Origin: Lunularia cruciata
Lineage: Eukaryota > Streptophyta > Marchantiopsida > Lunulariales > Lunulariaceae
Length of the DNA: 64,000 bases
Assembly (NCBI GenBank): GCA_948567375.1
Contig: OX419759.1
Location: 101,303-165,302, forward strand
Direction of reading: 5' to 3'
A program made the translations under genes and the position numbers. Below are positions 46,731-58,982 of the stretch, in pieces. The notes beneath the pieces were generated by a model. The model was not told the DNA's origin, did not search any database, and saw only the letters and a program-made list of their open reading frames with translations. Numbering within the stretch: position 1 is the stretch's first letter; each line of letters opens with the position of its first letter.

Positions 46731-47030
46731 TCAAGTACATCTAGGACATAACCACTGTCCCTGAGGAACCACCGTGAGGGGAGGAGTCATACATGCCATA
46801 TGCCATCCTCTCAAACAGCTATCACACACTAACATAATAGCAGCTCTACCAGAAGAGCCACATAACATACACCTCAAGCCTGCACGTACAAGTGCCAAGC
46901 TTGGGTCCATAGTACCATCAATGTTTAGGAGGTGGCATGGCGCACAATTGTGCACATGATCCTTCCAAACAACACCATCACGTCCTTCTAACACAAGGAC
47001 TCCAGATGGCAAAATCTTGCGCACTCTCAT
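46731..47030 (-). pseudogene. PHD finger (longest family A copy)
   Basis: One 99-codon frame holds the lead-in LEGRDGVVWKDHV and the complete PHD finger (CMLCGSSGR, LVCDSC, GWHMACMTPPL, VPQGQWLCPRC), followed by a stop. The Cys4-His-Cys3 spacing is standard. It terminates the polyprotein. Confidence 0.85.
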
Positions 47031-47105
47031 GATAGTGCGGCCTATAGAAACATCAAGTGTCGTTGGTGCTATCTGCTGTAGATATACATAGTCGCCTGGA
47101 TGAAG

Positions 47106-48404
47106 TCAACAGATCAAGGGTCTATAACCTCCTCCTCGAATGGTAGCATAGCGTAAAGTATCTCTATGCTGAGCAATCGCCAAGTTCTCAAAGGCCATCG
47201 GCATCACTCTCCGAAAGATCTCTGCCCGTTGAGAACATGCGCTCATCCACACATTGGGGTCATCCAAGTCCAAAACTACAGTAGCATCTCGACGAATGGT
47301 TGTAGGTAAATCTGGATCTTGTCCATAGAGTAGAAAGTATGGAGAGAAGGATGCTAAGGAGGCTTGCCGGCTGAACTGATAGCCCATGGCCAACCAAGGT
47401 AACTGGAGATCCCAATCTCCCAAGTGGCCTCTCTGCAAACCATACTTTTGCAATCCTCTCTTCACCGTCTGAACCACTCTCTCTGCTAAGCCATCTGCCT
47501 CAGGGTGATCTCGGGATGTAGTACGATGATCAATCAAAGCCTTGTCACACAAGACCTGAAACTCTCCCAAGAACTCTGTACCTTGATCAGTCAAAACCTC
47601 AGCTGGTGCACCAAAATGACTAAGAACTCGATCCAAGAACGAGTTAGTTGTCCCTTCACTAGACTTGTCAGGAAGTGCCACCAACTCAATCCACTTGGAG
47701 AAGTGCTCCACCATCACCAAAACATACCGATGATGTCTCACAGTCAGCGGTAAAGGTCCGACAAAGTCCAAACTCCAATGGTAACCCAATCCCATGATAG
47801 GTAATGGATGTAACTGTGGCGTAGGAGCATTGAATGATGCTCTAACTCGGTCACAAACCATACATCTGGCAACAAACTGCTGTACCTCGGTCTGCATACC
47901 GCGCCACCAATAATGACTCTGGAGTAAGCTATATGTACACTTTACTCCAAAATGTCCTAGCTCCTCATGAGCATGACGGACCAACTGTGGTCTCTGTGAT
48001 GGAAGTGGTACTACTCGCACTCTACCATCCTCCCATACACGCAAAAGGTGTCTACCCTCCAATCTGAACCGTCTAGCTTGCTGAAGAACACAGTCTCTCT
48101 CCTTGGCCCCAACTGTGCCACCCACAACACTAGTGCAAAGATAATCCATCACTAAGACATCATCATGAATGTCTCGCTGAACTGTACCAATATCTTCACT
48201 CTCTGGATCTGTGACCTCAATAACTCCTCTTGTATGCGCTGAGAGAGATACCACCAAAGTCTCTGCAAATATACACAGAAAGGCCAATGCATGCCAACCT
48301 GGCACCATCTCCTCATTTGTCTCACCATGCCAACGTGCTCCGGTCTGATCCTGCTGGCTGGGACATGGGTTTCTACTCAACCCATCTGCATCACGGTTCA
48401 CCAC
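47106..48404 (-). pseudogene. Family A RNase H end and integrase (longest copy)
   Basis: This 432-codon frame starts at the end of RNase H (NRDADGLSRNPC). The integrase zinc domain follows (HAHEELGHFGVK about 47980; CMVCDRV about 47865-47845), then the core with SLDFVGPLP, LTDQGTEF and HPEADGLAERV, and the C-terminal region. It is the clearest family A integrase in the window and confirms a DDE enzyme, not a tyrosine recombinase. Confidence 0.9.
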
Positions 48405-48499
48405 TCCAGGTTTGTGAATAACCGTGAAATCATACTCCTGTAAAATCAGAGCCCATCATGCAAGCTTCCCTGAAAGCTTGTCGGACTCCATCAACCACT

Positions 48500-49735
48500 T
48501 CAGCGGTTGATGATCAGTGATGAGAGTGAAGGGGTTACCAATAGGTAACATAAAAAATGTGCTACTGCCCAAACTGCTGCCAAGCACTCTCCCTCATATG
48601 AACTATACTTTGCCTCCGCTGAATTGTTGGAGCGACTAGCATAGGCCACCACAAACTCCTTCTCCTCATCATCATGCTGGGTGAGCACCGCTCCAAGCCC
48701 CAACATACTCCAATCAGTGTGAACTTGAAATGGTCGTCCCTTGATCGGTCTCCTCAAAATAGGAGCAGATGTCAACCTCTCCTTGAGCTCTACAAAAGCT
48801 CTCTCCTGCTCATCTCCCCAACACCACTCCTATGTAAGCTTGGTCAACTTCGTCAAGGCCTTGGTAATGGCACTAAATCCTCTAACATAGCGGCGATAGA
48901 AGTTTGCCAACCCAAGGAATGCTCACACTCTGCTCACATCCGTAGGCCGAGGAATACGTGCAATAGCCTCCACCTTGGTCTGTTGGACACCAAGTCCTCC
49001 GGGGTAGATAGTGTGACCCAAATACTCAACCTGCTCGTGGAAGAACCTACACTTCCCAGGATGTAGTTTGAGTCCATGAGATCTCAACCTCTCAAACACC
49101 TCCAACAACTGTCTCTCATGCTCCTCCACAGTAGTGCTATAGACCAAAATGTCATCAATATAACACCGAGCAAAATCCAATCTAGCTAGGATCCTATCCA
49201 TGACCCTCTGGAACTCAGCAGGAGCGTTCTTCATCCCAAATGGTAAGAACCTCCACTGATATAACACATCCTTACCGTGAGGATCAATAGCCCAAAATGT
49301 TGTCTTGGACTTATCTTCCTCCCTGATCGGCAACTCATGATATCCTGCTCGAAGATCCAAAGTACTGAAGACCTTTGCATGCCCAATTGCATCAAAAATC
49401 TCCTCCGGTGTAGGCATGGCATACCGATCAGTCCTGGTTTGTCAGTTGATAGGACGGTAATATCCACACATCCGCCTATCTGTATAGTTGCCATGCATAT
49501 CCTTCTTGGCTGGCATCACTGTCGCTGATGCATACTCTCCATGTGAAATCTCTACCAAACCAGCCTCAAAAAGGTCACTACTCCGGCTCTGAATCAATGT
49601 CCTCTCCATATCACTATATCGATAAGGACGTCGGAAAATAGGTGTGTCGCTAGTCAGCTCAATCCGTATACTAGGTCCCTTCAGAGCACCCAAATCCTTC
49701 ATACTGAAGGCAAAACAACTCGTGTGACTCCTCAA
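48500..49735 (-). pseudogene. Family A reverse transcriptase and RNase H (longest copy)
   Basis: RT blocks include MPTPEEIFDAIGHAKVFSTL near 49417-49358, WRFLPFGMKNAPAEFQRVMD near 49260, YIDDILVYSTT near 49160-49130 and FHEQVEYLGHTIYPG near 49050. RNase H reads FQVHTDWSMLGLG and YSSYEGECLAAVWAV near 48740-48570. Typical Ty3/gypsy. Confidence 0.9.
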
Positions 49736-50169
49736 GAACCTCCAAACCCTCCACCCTAAACCCTCTCCAGTAAGCTTGGGTCAAAGATCTGGCTCCCAAG
49801 TATCCTCTGTAACTGTAGTAGGAGTGGAAGACATACTGACTGGCTGCTACACTGGGCCCTTGGGAGCAATAGTGTCATGCTCCCGACCACTAGAGGTCCC
49901 AACCTCTGTGTGAGAAACTCCCTCCACTCTGGCTGCAAGCTCCACACATCCTTTGGCTGCATCCCATGTGGACCAAGGGTGTAATCCAAGTAGCCCACGC
50001 TCATATGGATGGACTCCAAGTACACCACTCTCCCTAGTAGCTACTGGATGTGTCCCAAGAATACCATGTCCACTCGGTCCATCGCCCCCAGCATGTGCCT
50101 GAATCGTCTCGATAGGCACAGGGCTCACAAGTGTCCAAGTGGTGATGCCTATCAAGCGCATCCTACGCT

Positions 50170-51135
50170 GCTCTGCCAAGCCAAGGCTCACAATCCAGGT
50201 CAAAGAGTTCAAGTCCATAGCCTGACCTAGCACCTGACGCTTGGATGCCTCTGACACTGCTGGAACAGCAGTAATACCGGTGCAAAAACCCATCGCCCGC
50301 TCTCTCTCATCAGCATTGGGCTCCACCAACTGCTGTAACTGTGAGTCCCAAACAAGTCTATGTCCTCCCTCTTGAAAAGCATGAGAGCCTGGGAAACTCA
50401 TGAGTGTGGGAAATGCAGCTCTAGGCTGTCCAACTAGGTTCACCACTGCCATAGGTGACCTATCAGCCACTACCACTGTCTGAGACTGACGTCCAACATC
50501 CAAGATATCATCAACAAGAATGTGGTCTAGTCGCTGAATCCCATCATAACTACGTTGTAGAACCTCTTTGGGTAAAAGGTTCGTCCACCAAAGATGAAGA
50601 CGATGAGCCCATGATCCCATTCTGGCTGCATCTAACAATACAGCAGGTCCCATCCAAGAATGGACCTGATGTGTACTCGCCACCACTCTAGTGCAAGAAT
50701 CACCCATCAAAGGAACATTCTCCAAAAGGTAAGCTGGAGAAACATACTAATGAACCTGGAGATGTCATAATATCCGTAACATCTCCCGAAACACACCAGA
50801 ACAAGGATCCTGAAGACCCAAACCGCGGCCCGCACGTATATGTCCCTGACATGGCCATCCAGAAATCACCAAGTGAACAGGCCCATGTCTCTCTAGGTCA
50901 TGCGCCCTCAGTAAGGAAATGTCTCCTAGTAAGGCCTTCTGGTAACCTCTGACTGCTGACATCGGTAATAACTCCGGATACTGATAGGCCAAGTGTGCCA
51001 CATGATGTAGAGAGACTCGCCTAGCAATCTCATCTCTCTCTACATACAAGTACCTCTGTACTCGGATACCCGCCTGTAACACCATAGCTAGTCCGGTGCA
51101 GATCCCACCAAACAACTCCAATAGACATATCCCCT
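50170..51135 (-). pseudogene. Cytosine-5 DNA methyltransferase domain (longest family A copy)
   Basis: A second copy has the same motif order as 1940-2960: motif I LLELFGGICTGLAMVL (about 51127-51080), GIRVQRYLYVERDE, motif IV ISGWPCQGH (about 50870), motif VI LENVPLMGD (about 50725-50700), motif VIII WAHRLHLWWTNLLP (about 50610-50570), and motif IX/X DERERAMGFCTGIT (about 50310-50270) and LGQAMDLNSLTWI (about 50235-50195). The 120-residue span between VIII and IX is where a target-recognition region lies in this class. Two copies with the same extent show that the domain is a stable part of family A. Part of a fossil element. Confidence 0.85.
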
Positions 51136-51369
51136 CCATCACCACCTACCACACCTGCACTGGGACGTCTAGGAACCATGGATGTCGTCTGCAATGCCTC
51201 AGATAGCGTGAAAGACTGGGGAAGTCTGACCTGTCTCCGAACCTCTCCTCTTTGTGGGTCCAATTCCACTGATGCTCCTCTAGGCTCTGGAGCACGTACT
51301 GCACTCCTAGTCACTAATGCAGATGCATCCACCTGTGCTGCTCCGCACATGAAGTCCAAAGCATCTCTA

Positions 51370-52926
51370 TCACCAGCATATGGTGGAAGCCTCAGCACCC
51401 GAATCTGATCTCCTTTGAGCAATAGCCATACTACCCAATCTTTGCTCCAACTGCTCAATCCGAGTAGCCATAGTTGTGTCAGAAGTAAGGGCATGTACTG
51501 CACCTCTACTAGGTGTAGATCCTCTACTACCACCTTGTCCTCCATGAACTGGAGCTCCTCTACTACCTGCCATAGCAGCCCTACCACCCTGTAACTTAGG
51601 GTGTAGGTCAAAACACCGGTCACTAGTGTGACCAAATCTGTGGCAATGCTCACACTGCCTCTGTGCTGGCTGTGATGCACCAGAGGTATCAGGTCCGCTG
51701 CCCTGAGTACACACTCTCCTATGGTAAGGTCCACCACAAGTCCAACAAGCAACACCACCACTCACTGGCTGCTGCTGACCCGAAAATGAGGGTAAGGGTC
51801 TAACTCCACTAGGCCCCCCACTCGCTCCATAGGATCTAGGCTGTCCACCCTATCCTCAAAAAGCAACAGGGCGTGGTGCACTCTACTGCACTCTAGAAGC
51901 AGTCACAGCCGTGGATGAGGTCTCCCTACCAAATCCAGATGTCACCACTCTCTCCTCCACCATGTTGAGCTCAATACGCTCAGCCAAACCAAAGACTACT
52001 GCCAAAGTGGGCAAAGTAGCCTGCAATAACGTAGCATCACGAACTCTATGTCGCAACTCCCTGTCCAATATCCCATACCAAAACTGGACTGCCTGGGCCT
52101 CAGTAACTCCCTGAGTGAAACTGATCAGCCGCCTCATGCGAGTGTATGCCTCACGTAGGCTCTCTCCAGCCTTCCGCTAGAACGCCTGCAAGCTCCTCAG
52201 CTTGTCAATCCGCACTCCTTGGTAGTTCTGCCTCAAACATAGAAAGAACTCAACCATGGGGTTAAACCCCGGTACCACACCACCTCCTGCAGTGGTATCT
52301 CCACTCATAGTAGCACTATCTCCAACTAGTGCACCTCCACTAGCTCCACTAACACTACTCGAGCTAGAACTCGTGGGTACAGCCGATCTACTCCTGGCCA
52401 CCGAGCCTGAAGTGATGGAGACATAGTGTGGAGACCAATATTGTCTCCATAACTCAATCTCCTCCAAATGAGCTCTCTTGAACTCATGGTAGTCATCCAT
52501 TGGCGGACCCTCCAGATGTTGAAACAACTCCTTCCATGCCATGAAGGGTGTGAACAAAGTCGGGTTCCGCATCTGCTGCAGATCACACCAACTATCGAAC
52601 TCCTGGATGAAGTCATCCAACTCAATGGTACCCACTGTACCAGAGTAACGCCTAGGGCCTTTGGAGGCCCCATAAATCTCGTCTATGTCCCACAACAACG
52701 GTGCGGACACACCAAGTGCACTCTCAACTAAATCAGCTCCTGTGTCGAACTCCAACTCAGAGTCAATCTCCTCCCTCATTGGGACCTGAGATACAGGCTG
52801 ATACCGAGCACCACTCCGAGTAAACCCACTACGTACTGTAGGGCTAACTCCTTTGGAATCTCCAAAGAACTCCGTCGTGACCATGTAACTGCAACAACAA
52901 ACCCAAACCACCAACTGCAACCGCAA
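51370..52926 (-). pseudogene. Family A gag with two zinc knuckles
   Basis: The N-terminal 250 residues hold a gag core (FIQEFDSWCDLQQMRNP, FTPFMAWKELFQHLEGPP), a Ser-rich linker, then an LTR-gag-like helical part (SFTQGVTEAQAVQFWYGIL; RELRHRVRD near 52060). Two knuckles follow: CWTCGGPYHRRVC (51747-51709) and CEHCHRFGHTSDRC (51654-51613), then a Gly/Arg-rich tail and a short coiled coil with RIEQLEQRLGSMAIAQ. The role is particle assembly and RNA binding. Confidence 0.75.
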
Positions 52927-54217
52927 GTCGCAACCGCAAGTACCCCACCAAGTGCCAACACCAACTAAACACCACCCACTAATGTAACTCTAACCGAGAT
53001 AACTACACTAGGGGAAGGGCAACCTGTAACCTGCCATCATAACACGCACTCTCATGGTCTACAGGTCATCACTTCCTGCCTCACCGGAGAGAAACACAAG
53101 TAGTCTGACTAGTCATCACTCCAGCCTCACCATCGAGAGCACACCAAAGCACCAACGCTCAAAGGTCAGGGCACCTCACACAAACGTGGTGCACAAACAG
53201 GAAGCAGAGAATGGAGGGGATCCAATCACAAGAAATCTAAACAAAAACCCTCCATCTCATAACACAACACGGGACTGACTCTGCCACCATTTGGCATTTG
53301 ACATAAGAGTAGTTCGTATCTAAGTCCTAAGCTACCAGGATCACCAAGAATGGGATCAAACTGCCTCTCCTTGCCAAAGCTACAGGTGTATAGATAACAG
53401 TGGCGCAGTCACTAGGACAACAAGTGAGGGTGGACCAGTTGGCTAGGGCACCAGTCTAGGAACAAGAGATCTAGGGGTCAAACCCTATTGTGCACAATCT
53501 AGCAGGAAAGGCAGATTTTGCCAACCAATGACCAAGATCTACTCTAAACTAGCTAGCCTCACGCCAGCAAGCTGGCTTGCTGGCCCTTCGTAGCCTCTCA
53601 TAGCACACAGCCCTATGCCTTGAAGCCTCAAAATGCCGAAATTCAGCCAAATGAGGCCTTTCTTGTTGCCACTTTGAACCTCCTCCAAAATTGGCAAAAC
53701 TTCTCCAAATCTGTGAAAGTCCTCCAAACTAGCGAAACTTCTCCAAATCTGGCCAAACAGCGAAACTCCTCCAATTCTGGCCCAAAATCTGACGTAAATC
53801 TGATGTAAAATCTGACGTAAACCCTAAAGATGGATGTCCGCCAAATCCCCCGCTAACTTTCCACTAGAGCCAAATTGACAAAACGGGTTTTTCCAAATCA
53901 CAATTTCATGAGAAGAGCTTTCCAACTCCACCTTCAATTTGATTTTTTGAGCCCAACTTGCAGAAAATTGGTCTTGCCTTCACCTCCTGAGCTCAAAATG
54001 ACAACACTGCTCAAAAATTGCTCCTTCTTTGCTCAAAATTTGGCCAGCGCTTCCGCACACCATCCGCCTAACTGCCAAATCTGCATCAGCTGAACGAGCT
54101 TCTACACACTAGAGAAACACAAAACTTGAATCGAGCTACCACGATCCACCAAGCTTGGAGATACCACCAACACTCAACGTTCCTGTACCCGATTTCCCCC
54201 TAACTTCACTTCTCTGA
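52927..54217 (-). other. Family A noncoding leader (longest copy)
   Basis: About 1.3 kb lies between segment A1 and gag with no long frame. Just after A1 the text ATCAGAGAAG resembles the core of a tRNA-Met primer site. It contains the SINE-head-like stretch at 53428-53493 on the other strand. The same leader is in fragment Y (42280-43461). Confidence 0.6.
53428..53493 (+). other. tRNA-like / SINE-head-like sequence in family A leader (longest copy)
   Basis: A-box-like AGTTGGCTAGGGCA (53437-53450) and B-box-like GGGGTCAAACCCT (53474-53486) have spacing as in tRNA genes. No full cloverleaf is apparent. It lies antisense to the element. Confidence 0.45.
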
Positions 54218-54669
54218 TGTAATCAGATTGCTTAACACATTCAACTCAACTCAACTTAGATCAGTACTTGATCTGTCACTCTATAAACTGCCAACAACTG
54301 GGCACTGATTACAGTCAAGCCACACCCACTCAAGCATAGAGAATCCAGGTGACGCTCGCCGGCCTCTGTCCACCATAGCCAGGAACTCGAAGGCTCAACA
54401 TCAGAGAAGTGAGCTCTCTGGAGCTCACTTCAAAACTATACCCCCTTGGACTTGAGCTAGCACTGGAACCATAACGGTCCCGCTGACGGCACACTCAACG
54501 GTGCGAATGGTGCAAAGTGACGGTGGGCCCCACCGTGAAGTCAGTACCCTGAACACCAAATCAGATTGTCGGAAAGTAGTCCCTAAGAAACTACTAGAAT
54601 AACTCTAACTACTATCACTGGAACTCTAGTGTCCGAGCAACTAGATGCGGAACTACAAATGGCATGACA
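54218..54669 (-). repeat. Family A segment A1 (5' terminal repeat)
   Basis: On the minus strand TGTCATGCC to CTGATTACA, 452 bp. It lacks segment B on either side, unlike the 3' end. The outer end is the insertion point in family B. Confidence 0.8.
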
Positions 54670-55735
54670 AAGGTGAGATCTCGATGATGGTGGTCCGCAT
54701 ATTGTTTTTGGCGATTCTGAGCAACAAGGGGGCGAGACTTGGCTTGTTGGAGAGATTGGGATATAATGGTCAAAAATGTGGAAGTATGAGGAACCTGAGA
54801 TGGAAGGGGAGCAAGAAGAGAATCTGGAACAAGCGGATCTTGGCCAAAATTGAGAAAGAAAGGAGAGAATCCGGTGCTTGCTTGTTTGGAATTGTTGTAG
54901 GCAAATTCGGCAGTGAAAAGACATTCATCCCAATTGGTATGGTGGACATTGACAAAGGCACGCAACATATCCTCCAATGTACGATTTGCACGTTTGGTTT
55001 GTCCATTAGTTTGAGGATGATAGGCCGTGGACAAAGCAAGCTCGGTGCCGAGTATCTGAAAGAGTGCTTGCCAAAACTTCCCGGTAAAGCAAGGATCACG
55101 GTCGGAGATGAGTACACGTGGCATTCCATAATGCTTGAAGATATTGTCGAAGTAGATTTGCGCTAAGGTTGGAGCATCCACGGTATGACAGGTTGGTGCC
55201 AAGTGGATTTGCTTACTAAGCTTATCCTCAAACACCACGATGGCGGTGTGTCCTTGTTTTGTCTTTGGCAAGGATGTGATGAGATCCAAGCTCACATGCT
55301 CCCAACGAGCTGATGGAATGGCAAGGGTTGAAGAAGTCCACCCGGCTTTTGGTTGCTGGCCTTGTTAGGTTGGCAACTCTCACACAATCGGACAAATTCT
55401 CAAACATCTCGTGTCATGTTGGGCCACCACCATTGATGTTGGAGGGTACCCAAGGTCTTGTCCACACCCATGTGACCAGCAATGGGTTAATCATGGGCTT
55501 CTTGAAGGCGCACAAGTCAAAGATCACCTTTGGCTGGAACATAGATCCGGTCAACATGGCATAGAAGGCCTTCCTTGAAGGAGAAGGTGTTGTACTCCTT
55601 GTCACTTGTTGTTAGCCGACCATGTACCATTTGTAAGAAGGGATCTTGCTGTAGAGCTAACCAAAACTCGTTATGAATCTTGGGATCAATTGACACTGTC
55701 GTAATTGCTACCGTGATGAGAGGAAGAGACTTCAA
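54670..55735 (-). pseudogene. Family B integrase, main part (older copy)
   Basis: The minus strand shows the zinc domain region (55500-55300) and the core with [24 protein letters not shown] and HPQTNGQTKRANRTLE (55295-54850). The frame is then cut by the nested family A element. Confidence 0.85.
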
Positions 55736-55739
55736 ATCA

Positions 55740-57100
55740 GGTCATCGTGATAGAGCATCAGGGATGACCGACTGGTTTGTACTCAAGTTTGATGTCAAAC
55801 AATTGGAGTTGCTCTTCCCATCGATGATGTTGACTCTTCATGTGCTCTAGGTGTAAGGTCTACAACAATGGCTTATGATCAGTTTGCATGAGCACTTGTT
55901 TCCCCAAGAGATAATGCTTCCATACCTTGGTGGCATATACCATTGCAAGTTGTTCCCGATCTCAAGCAGAGTAATTTCTTTCAGCTGTATTTAGTCGGCG
56001 AGACACAAAGGCAATAGGATGTAGTCCATCTGGAAATTCTTGTTGCAACACAACTCCAATTGCAAAGTTAGAAGTATCAAAATCAACCACACAAGGTAGT
56101 TGAGGATCATATGGTTGAAGAATGGGTCTTGAAGACACCATATGCTTTAACTTTTGGAATGCTTCTTCATGCTTGGTGGTCCATTAGAAGCTCGAGTTCT
56201 TTCCCAAGAGGTCAATCAATGGTGCAGCCACGTGAGCATAATAGTGGATGAACTGTCGGTAAAAACTGGCCAATCCATTGAATGCTTGTACTTTGGTAGC
56301 ATCCTTTAGAGTAGGCCAATCAGTAATGGCCTTGATCTTCTCTTCTTCCATCTTGATCCCCTCTAAATGAGATCTTATGACCCAAGAAGGTAACCTCCTT
56401 CTGCCAAAAAGCACACTTTGACTTCTTGTAGTAAAATTTCCACTGTTGTAGTCGTCTTAGGACTTCTCGCACATGATTCTTGTGTTTTGCCTCTGTCCTA
56501 CTATAGATGAAGATATCATCTAAGAACACTTCCACGGACTGATCCAATAGTCCCTCCAACACCTGATGCATCTGATCCATGAAGACTGCTGGAGCATTAG
56601 TGAGTCCAAAAGGTAGAACTCTCCACTCAAAATGTCCATACCTTGTGCGAAAGGCAGTCTTTTGCACGTCCTCTCCTTCAATAGGAATTTGTCAATAGCC
56701 TCTACAAATATCTAGCTTGGAAAAGTAGCATGCTCCACTTAATTGATCAAGCAAGTCATCAATCCAAGGCAAGGGATATGCATTCTTCACGGTTTGCTTA
56801 TTGAGCCCACGGTAGTCAATACATAAACAAAGTCTTCCATCCTTCTTTGGAACAAATAGTACCGGTGCTCCCCACAGAGAGGTACTATGTCGTATGAAAT
56901 CCTTCTCCAACAACTCTGTAAGTGTTGTTCGCAACTCCTCCAACTCCTTTGGTGAGAGCCGATAGATTGGTCTACTCACTAGAGTACTCTCTGGCAATAA
57001 CTCAATCTTGAAGGGCATACCTCAATTAGAGGGTAATCCCTTTGGCAGATCATCCGGAAACACATTTGCAAACTCCTAAACTATCCAATCAACCGTTGCT
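55740..57100 (-). pseudogene. Family B reverse transcriptase and RNase H (older copy)
   Basis: RT blocks include [16 protein letters not shown] (near 56985), [10 protein letters not shown] (near 56860) and VEVFLDDIFIYSRT (near 56540-56500). RNase H text, a VVDFDTSNFAIGVVLQQEF-like block, lies near 56090-56035. Closely similar to 12250-13690. Confidence 0.85.
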
Positions 57101-57431
57101 TGATGTGGCACCTGGCCCTCCTCAAATTGTTCTTGTGCAATCGGCTTGATCCACACCATGAATACAGACTTATCTTCCTCCAAAGCTTGCTCTATGGCTG
57201 CTTCATTAACAAACTTCTCTTCTAGGGACTCATCTCTCTTCCAAGCTTGCTCCATGGTTGCTTTCTTGGCAAACTACCCATCTTGGGACTCATCTCCCTT
57301 CCAGATTTGCTCTATGGCTACCTTCTCAAAAACTTCACATCTTGGGACTGACTATTCTTAGGTGTCTTACTCAAAGGTGCCAAACAACCTAATCGGAAAT
57401 TCCTACCTTGGTGTTGTACTTGAATTTGACG

Positions 57432-57785
57432 TCAGGTCCAATCAAATTGAACCTTATGACATTCAAGCCAAGGTAGACCCAAAATGATATCATAGTGTAG
57501 AGGTGCCACTACAAACCTCACACACTCCAAATACTCCTTCCCAATCTTGAAGGTAACACAATGCGAGGTGCGGATTGCAGAACCTTTTCTACCATCCGCC
57601 ATCATCAAACTACTTCCAATCACTGGCTTGATAAGAATACCCAATTCCTTTGCTACTTGCATAAATATGCAATTCTTTGAACTTCCAGAATCAACCAAAA
57701 TCCTACAACCCCAATTAGATATTGTACCTTGCAAGTGAAGCAAACTTGCATAGGTTGAGCCTTCAATCCCATTGGAACTAATCAA
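57432..57785 (-). pseudogene. Family B aspartic protease (older copy)
   Basis: ILVDSGSSKNCIFM near 57700 is the D-S-G active site, and YDIILGLPWLECH near 57490 is the second conserved block. The 60 bp tandem repeats (57160-57350) follow as in the younger copy. Confidence 0.85.
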
Positions 57786-57811
57786 GCTCCCAGTAGGCGG
57801 CTCAAAATCTC

Positions 57812-58711
57812 CTATTGGGATTCTTCGTTTCCCTGATCATTCTGTTCCACAAACTCCATCTGGGCAACTTGTCGAGGTCGCCCATTCCTAAGTGGACATT
57901 TAGCAATGTGATGTCCAACTTGGCAACAATAAAAGCAACCTCCATTTTGTCGTAATCTTTCTCTATCTGCTGTGCCAAGTGGTCTTCGTTGGATAGCAAT
58001 AATCTCCATTGGTACCAGTTCTTCCACTCGTGGTACTGGTAGGTTTTGTGTCGGTCAAGATCAAGACCAAGTTGTCGCAACTAAGGAATCAAAACGCTCA
58101 GCCAATTGCATGGCATCTTCTATGTTCTGTGGCTCTTGCATGGTCACCTCCAATCTGGTTTGTGACTTCAATCCTTGCACAAATCAATCCAAAACTTCAC
58201 CTTCTTGGATATCTGGAATTTGCATGATGATATTCTGAAATTGTGTGATGTAGCTTTTCACTGAGCCAATCTGCCTCAACTCTGCCAATTTATCTCGTGC
58301 AGCTCGGGTGGCATTTATAGTTTGAAATCGGCCAAGTATTGCATCCTTGAATTCTGCCCATGTCAAAATTGGTGTAATAATTTGTTGTTCAGCTCTTTGT
58401 ACTCAGAATCGCCACCAAAGTTTTGCCACGCCATCCAACTGACTAGAAGCCAAGAGAATTTGTTTCCGCTCGTCTTGAAGATTGGTAGCTTCAAAGTAAT
58501 ATTCATAATCAAACAAAAAATTCTCCACTGTGCCAGGAAGATTCTTGCCTTCAAACACCTTGGGTTTTGGAAATCAAGTGTGATCTTCTCCATCTTGAAC
58601 TGGCGCTCTATCTATCTGTTCTTGTCGTTGTTGGTCTTGTTCATCCAATAATCAAGTAAGATGCTCGATTTGTTGTTGCATTGCAAGGATAATATCCGAT
58701 ATTGCCGCCAT
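57812..58711 (-). pseudogene. Family B gag (older copy)
   Basis: It starts with the ATG complement at 58711. The gag core reads TWAEFKDAILGRFQTINATR (58363-58304) and IPDIQEGEVLD (58216-58184), and the knuckle CFYCCQVGHHIAKC (near 57935-57895). Confidence 0.8.
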
Positions 58712-58982
58712 CGCTACTACTCTATTCCACTACCCTCAATTTATCTAGTTGATTAACAGATAGATACAACACATCCACCGTTCTCCATAAGTTACAATTG
58801 GAAGTATCAAGGGTTCCTTTGCCACGGTGATCATATGTAGAAAATCCTGCCCAAAGCGTGAGGTGATAAATTGTGTGAAATCATGCTTTGGTAATATCTG
58901 GACATGAAAGTCCCAATGGTTTGGCGGAAGTGAATTTGGTGGTCCATAAATTCCATCCATCCCATTCTTGCTCTGATACCAA

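Larger units (their letters stand above)
45904..54669 (-). mobile_element. Family A Ty3/gypsy element, longest copy, both ends present
   Basis: The 8766 bp element is inserted in the integrase end of family B, with a short target duplication (AAGG directly visible; 4-6 bp compatible) at 45900-45903 and 54670-54673. Order on the minus strand: A1 repeat (54669-54218), leader (54217-52927), gag (52926-51370) with two zinc knuckles, cytosine-5 methyltransferase (51135-50170), linker, RT (49735-48890), RNase H (48780-48340), integrase (47990-47110), PHD finger (46874-46735), polypurine tract, and B1-A2-B2 (46561-45904). Broken, but several frames are long (integrase 432 codons). The A1 and A2 segments differ by about 7 percent. 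Confidence 0.9.

Noticed and set aside
47505-47753. Open frames antisense to integrase and RT of families A and B (for example 47505-47753, 48674-49066, 54645-55166)
   Set aside because: They mirror conserved pol frames on the other strand and have no domain of their own.
50490-50560. VDDILD text within the methyltransferase resembling the RT catalytic motif
   Set aside because: It lies between methyltransferase motifs VIII and IX, has no RT context, and the real RT motif is at about 49160-49130.
53280-53296. TGGTGGCAGAGTCAGTCC (minus strand) as a primer-binding site of family A
   Set aside because: It is about 0.9 kb from the end of segment A1, whereas a primer site should adjoin the repeat. 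Similarity to the tRNA-Met site is partial.
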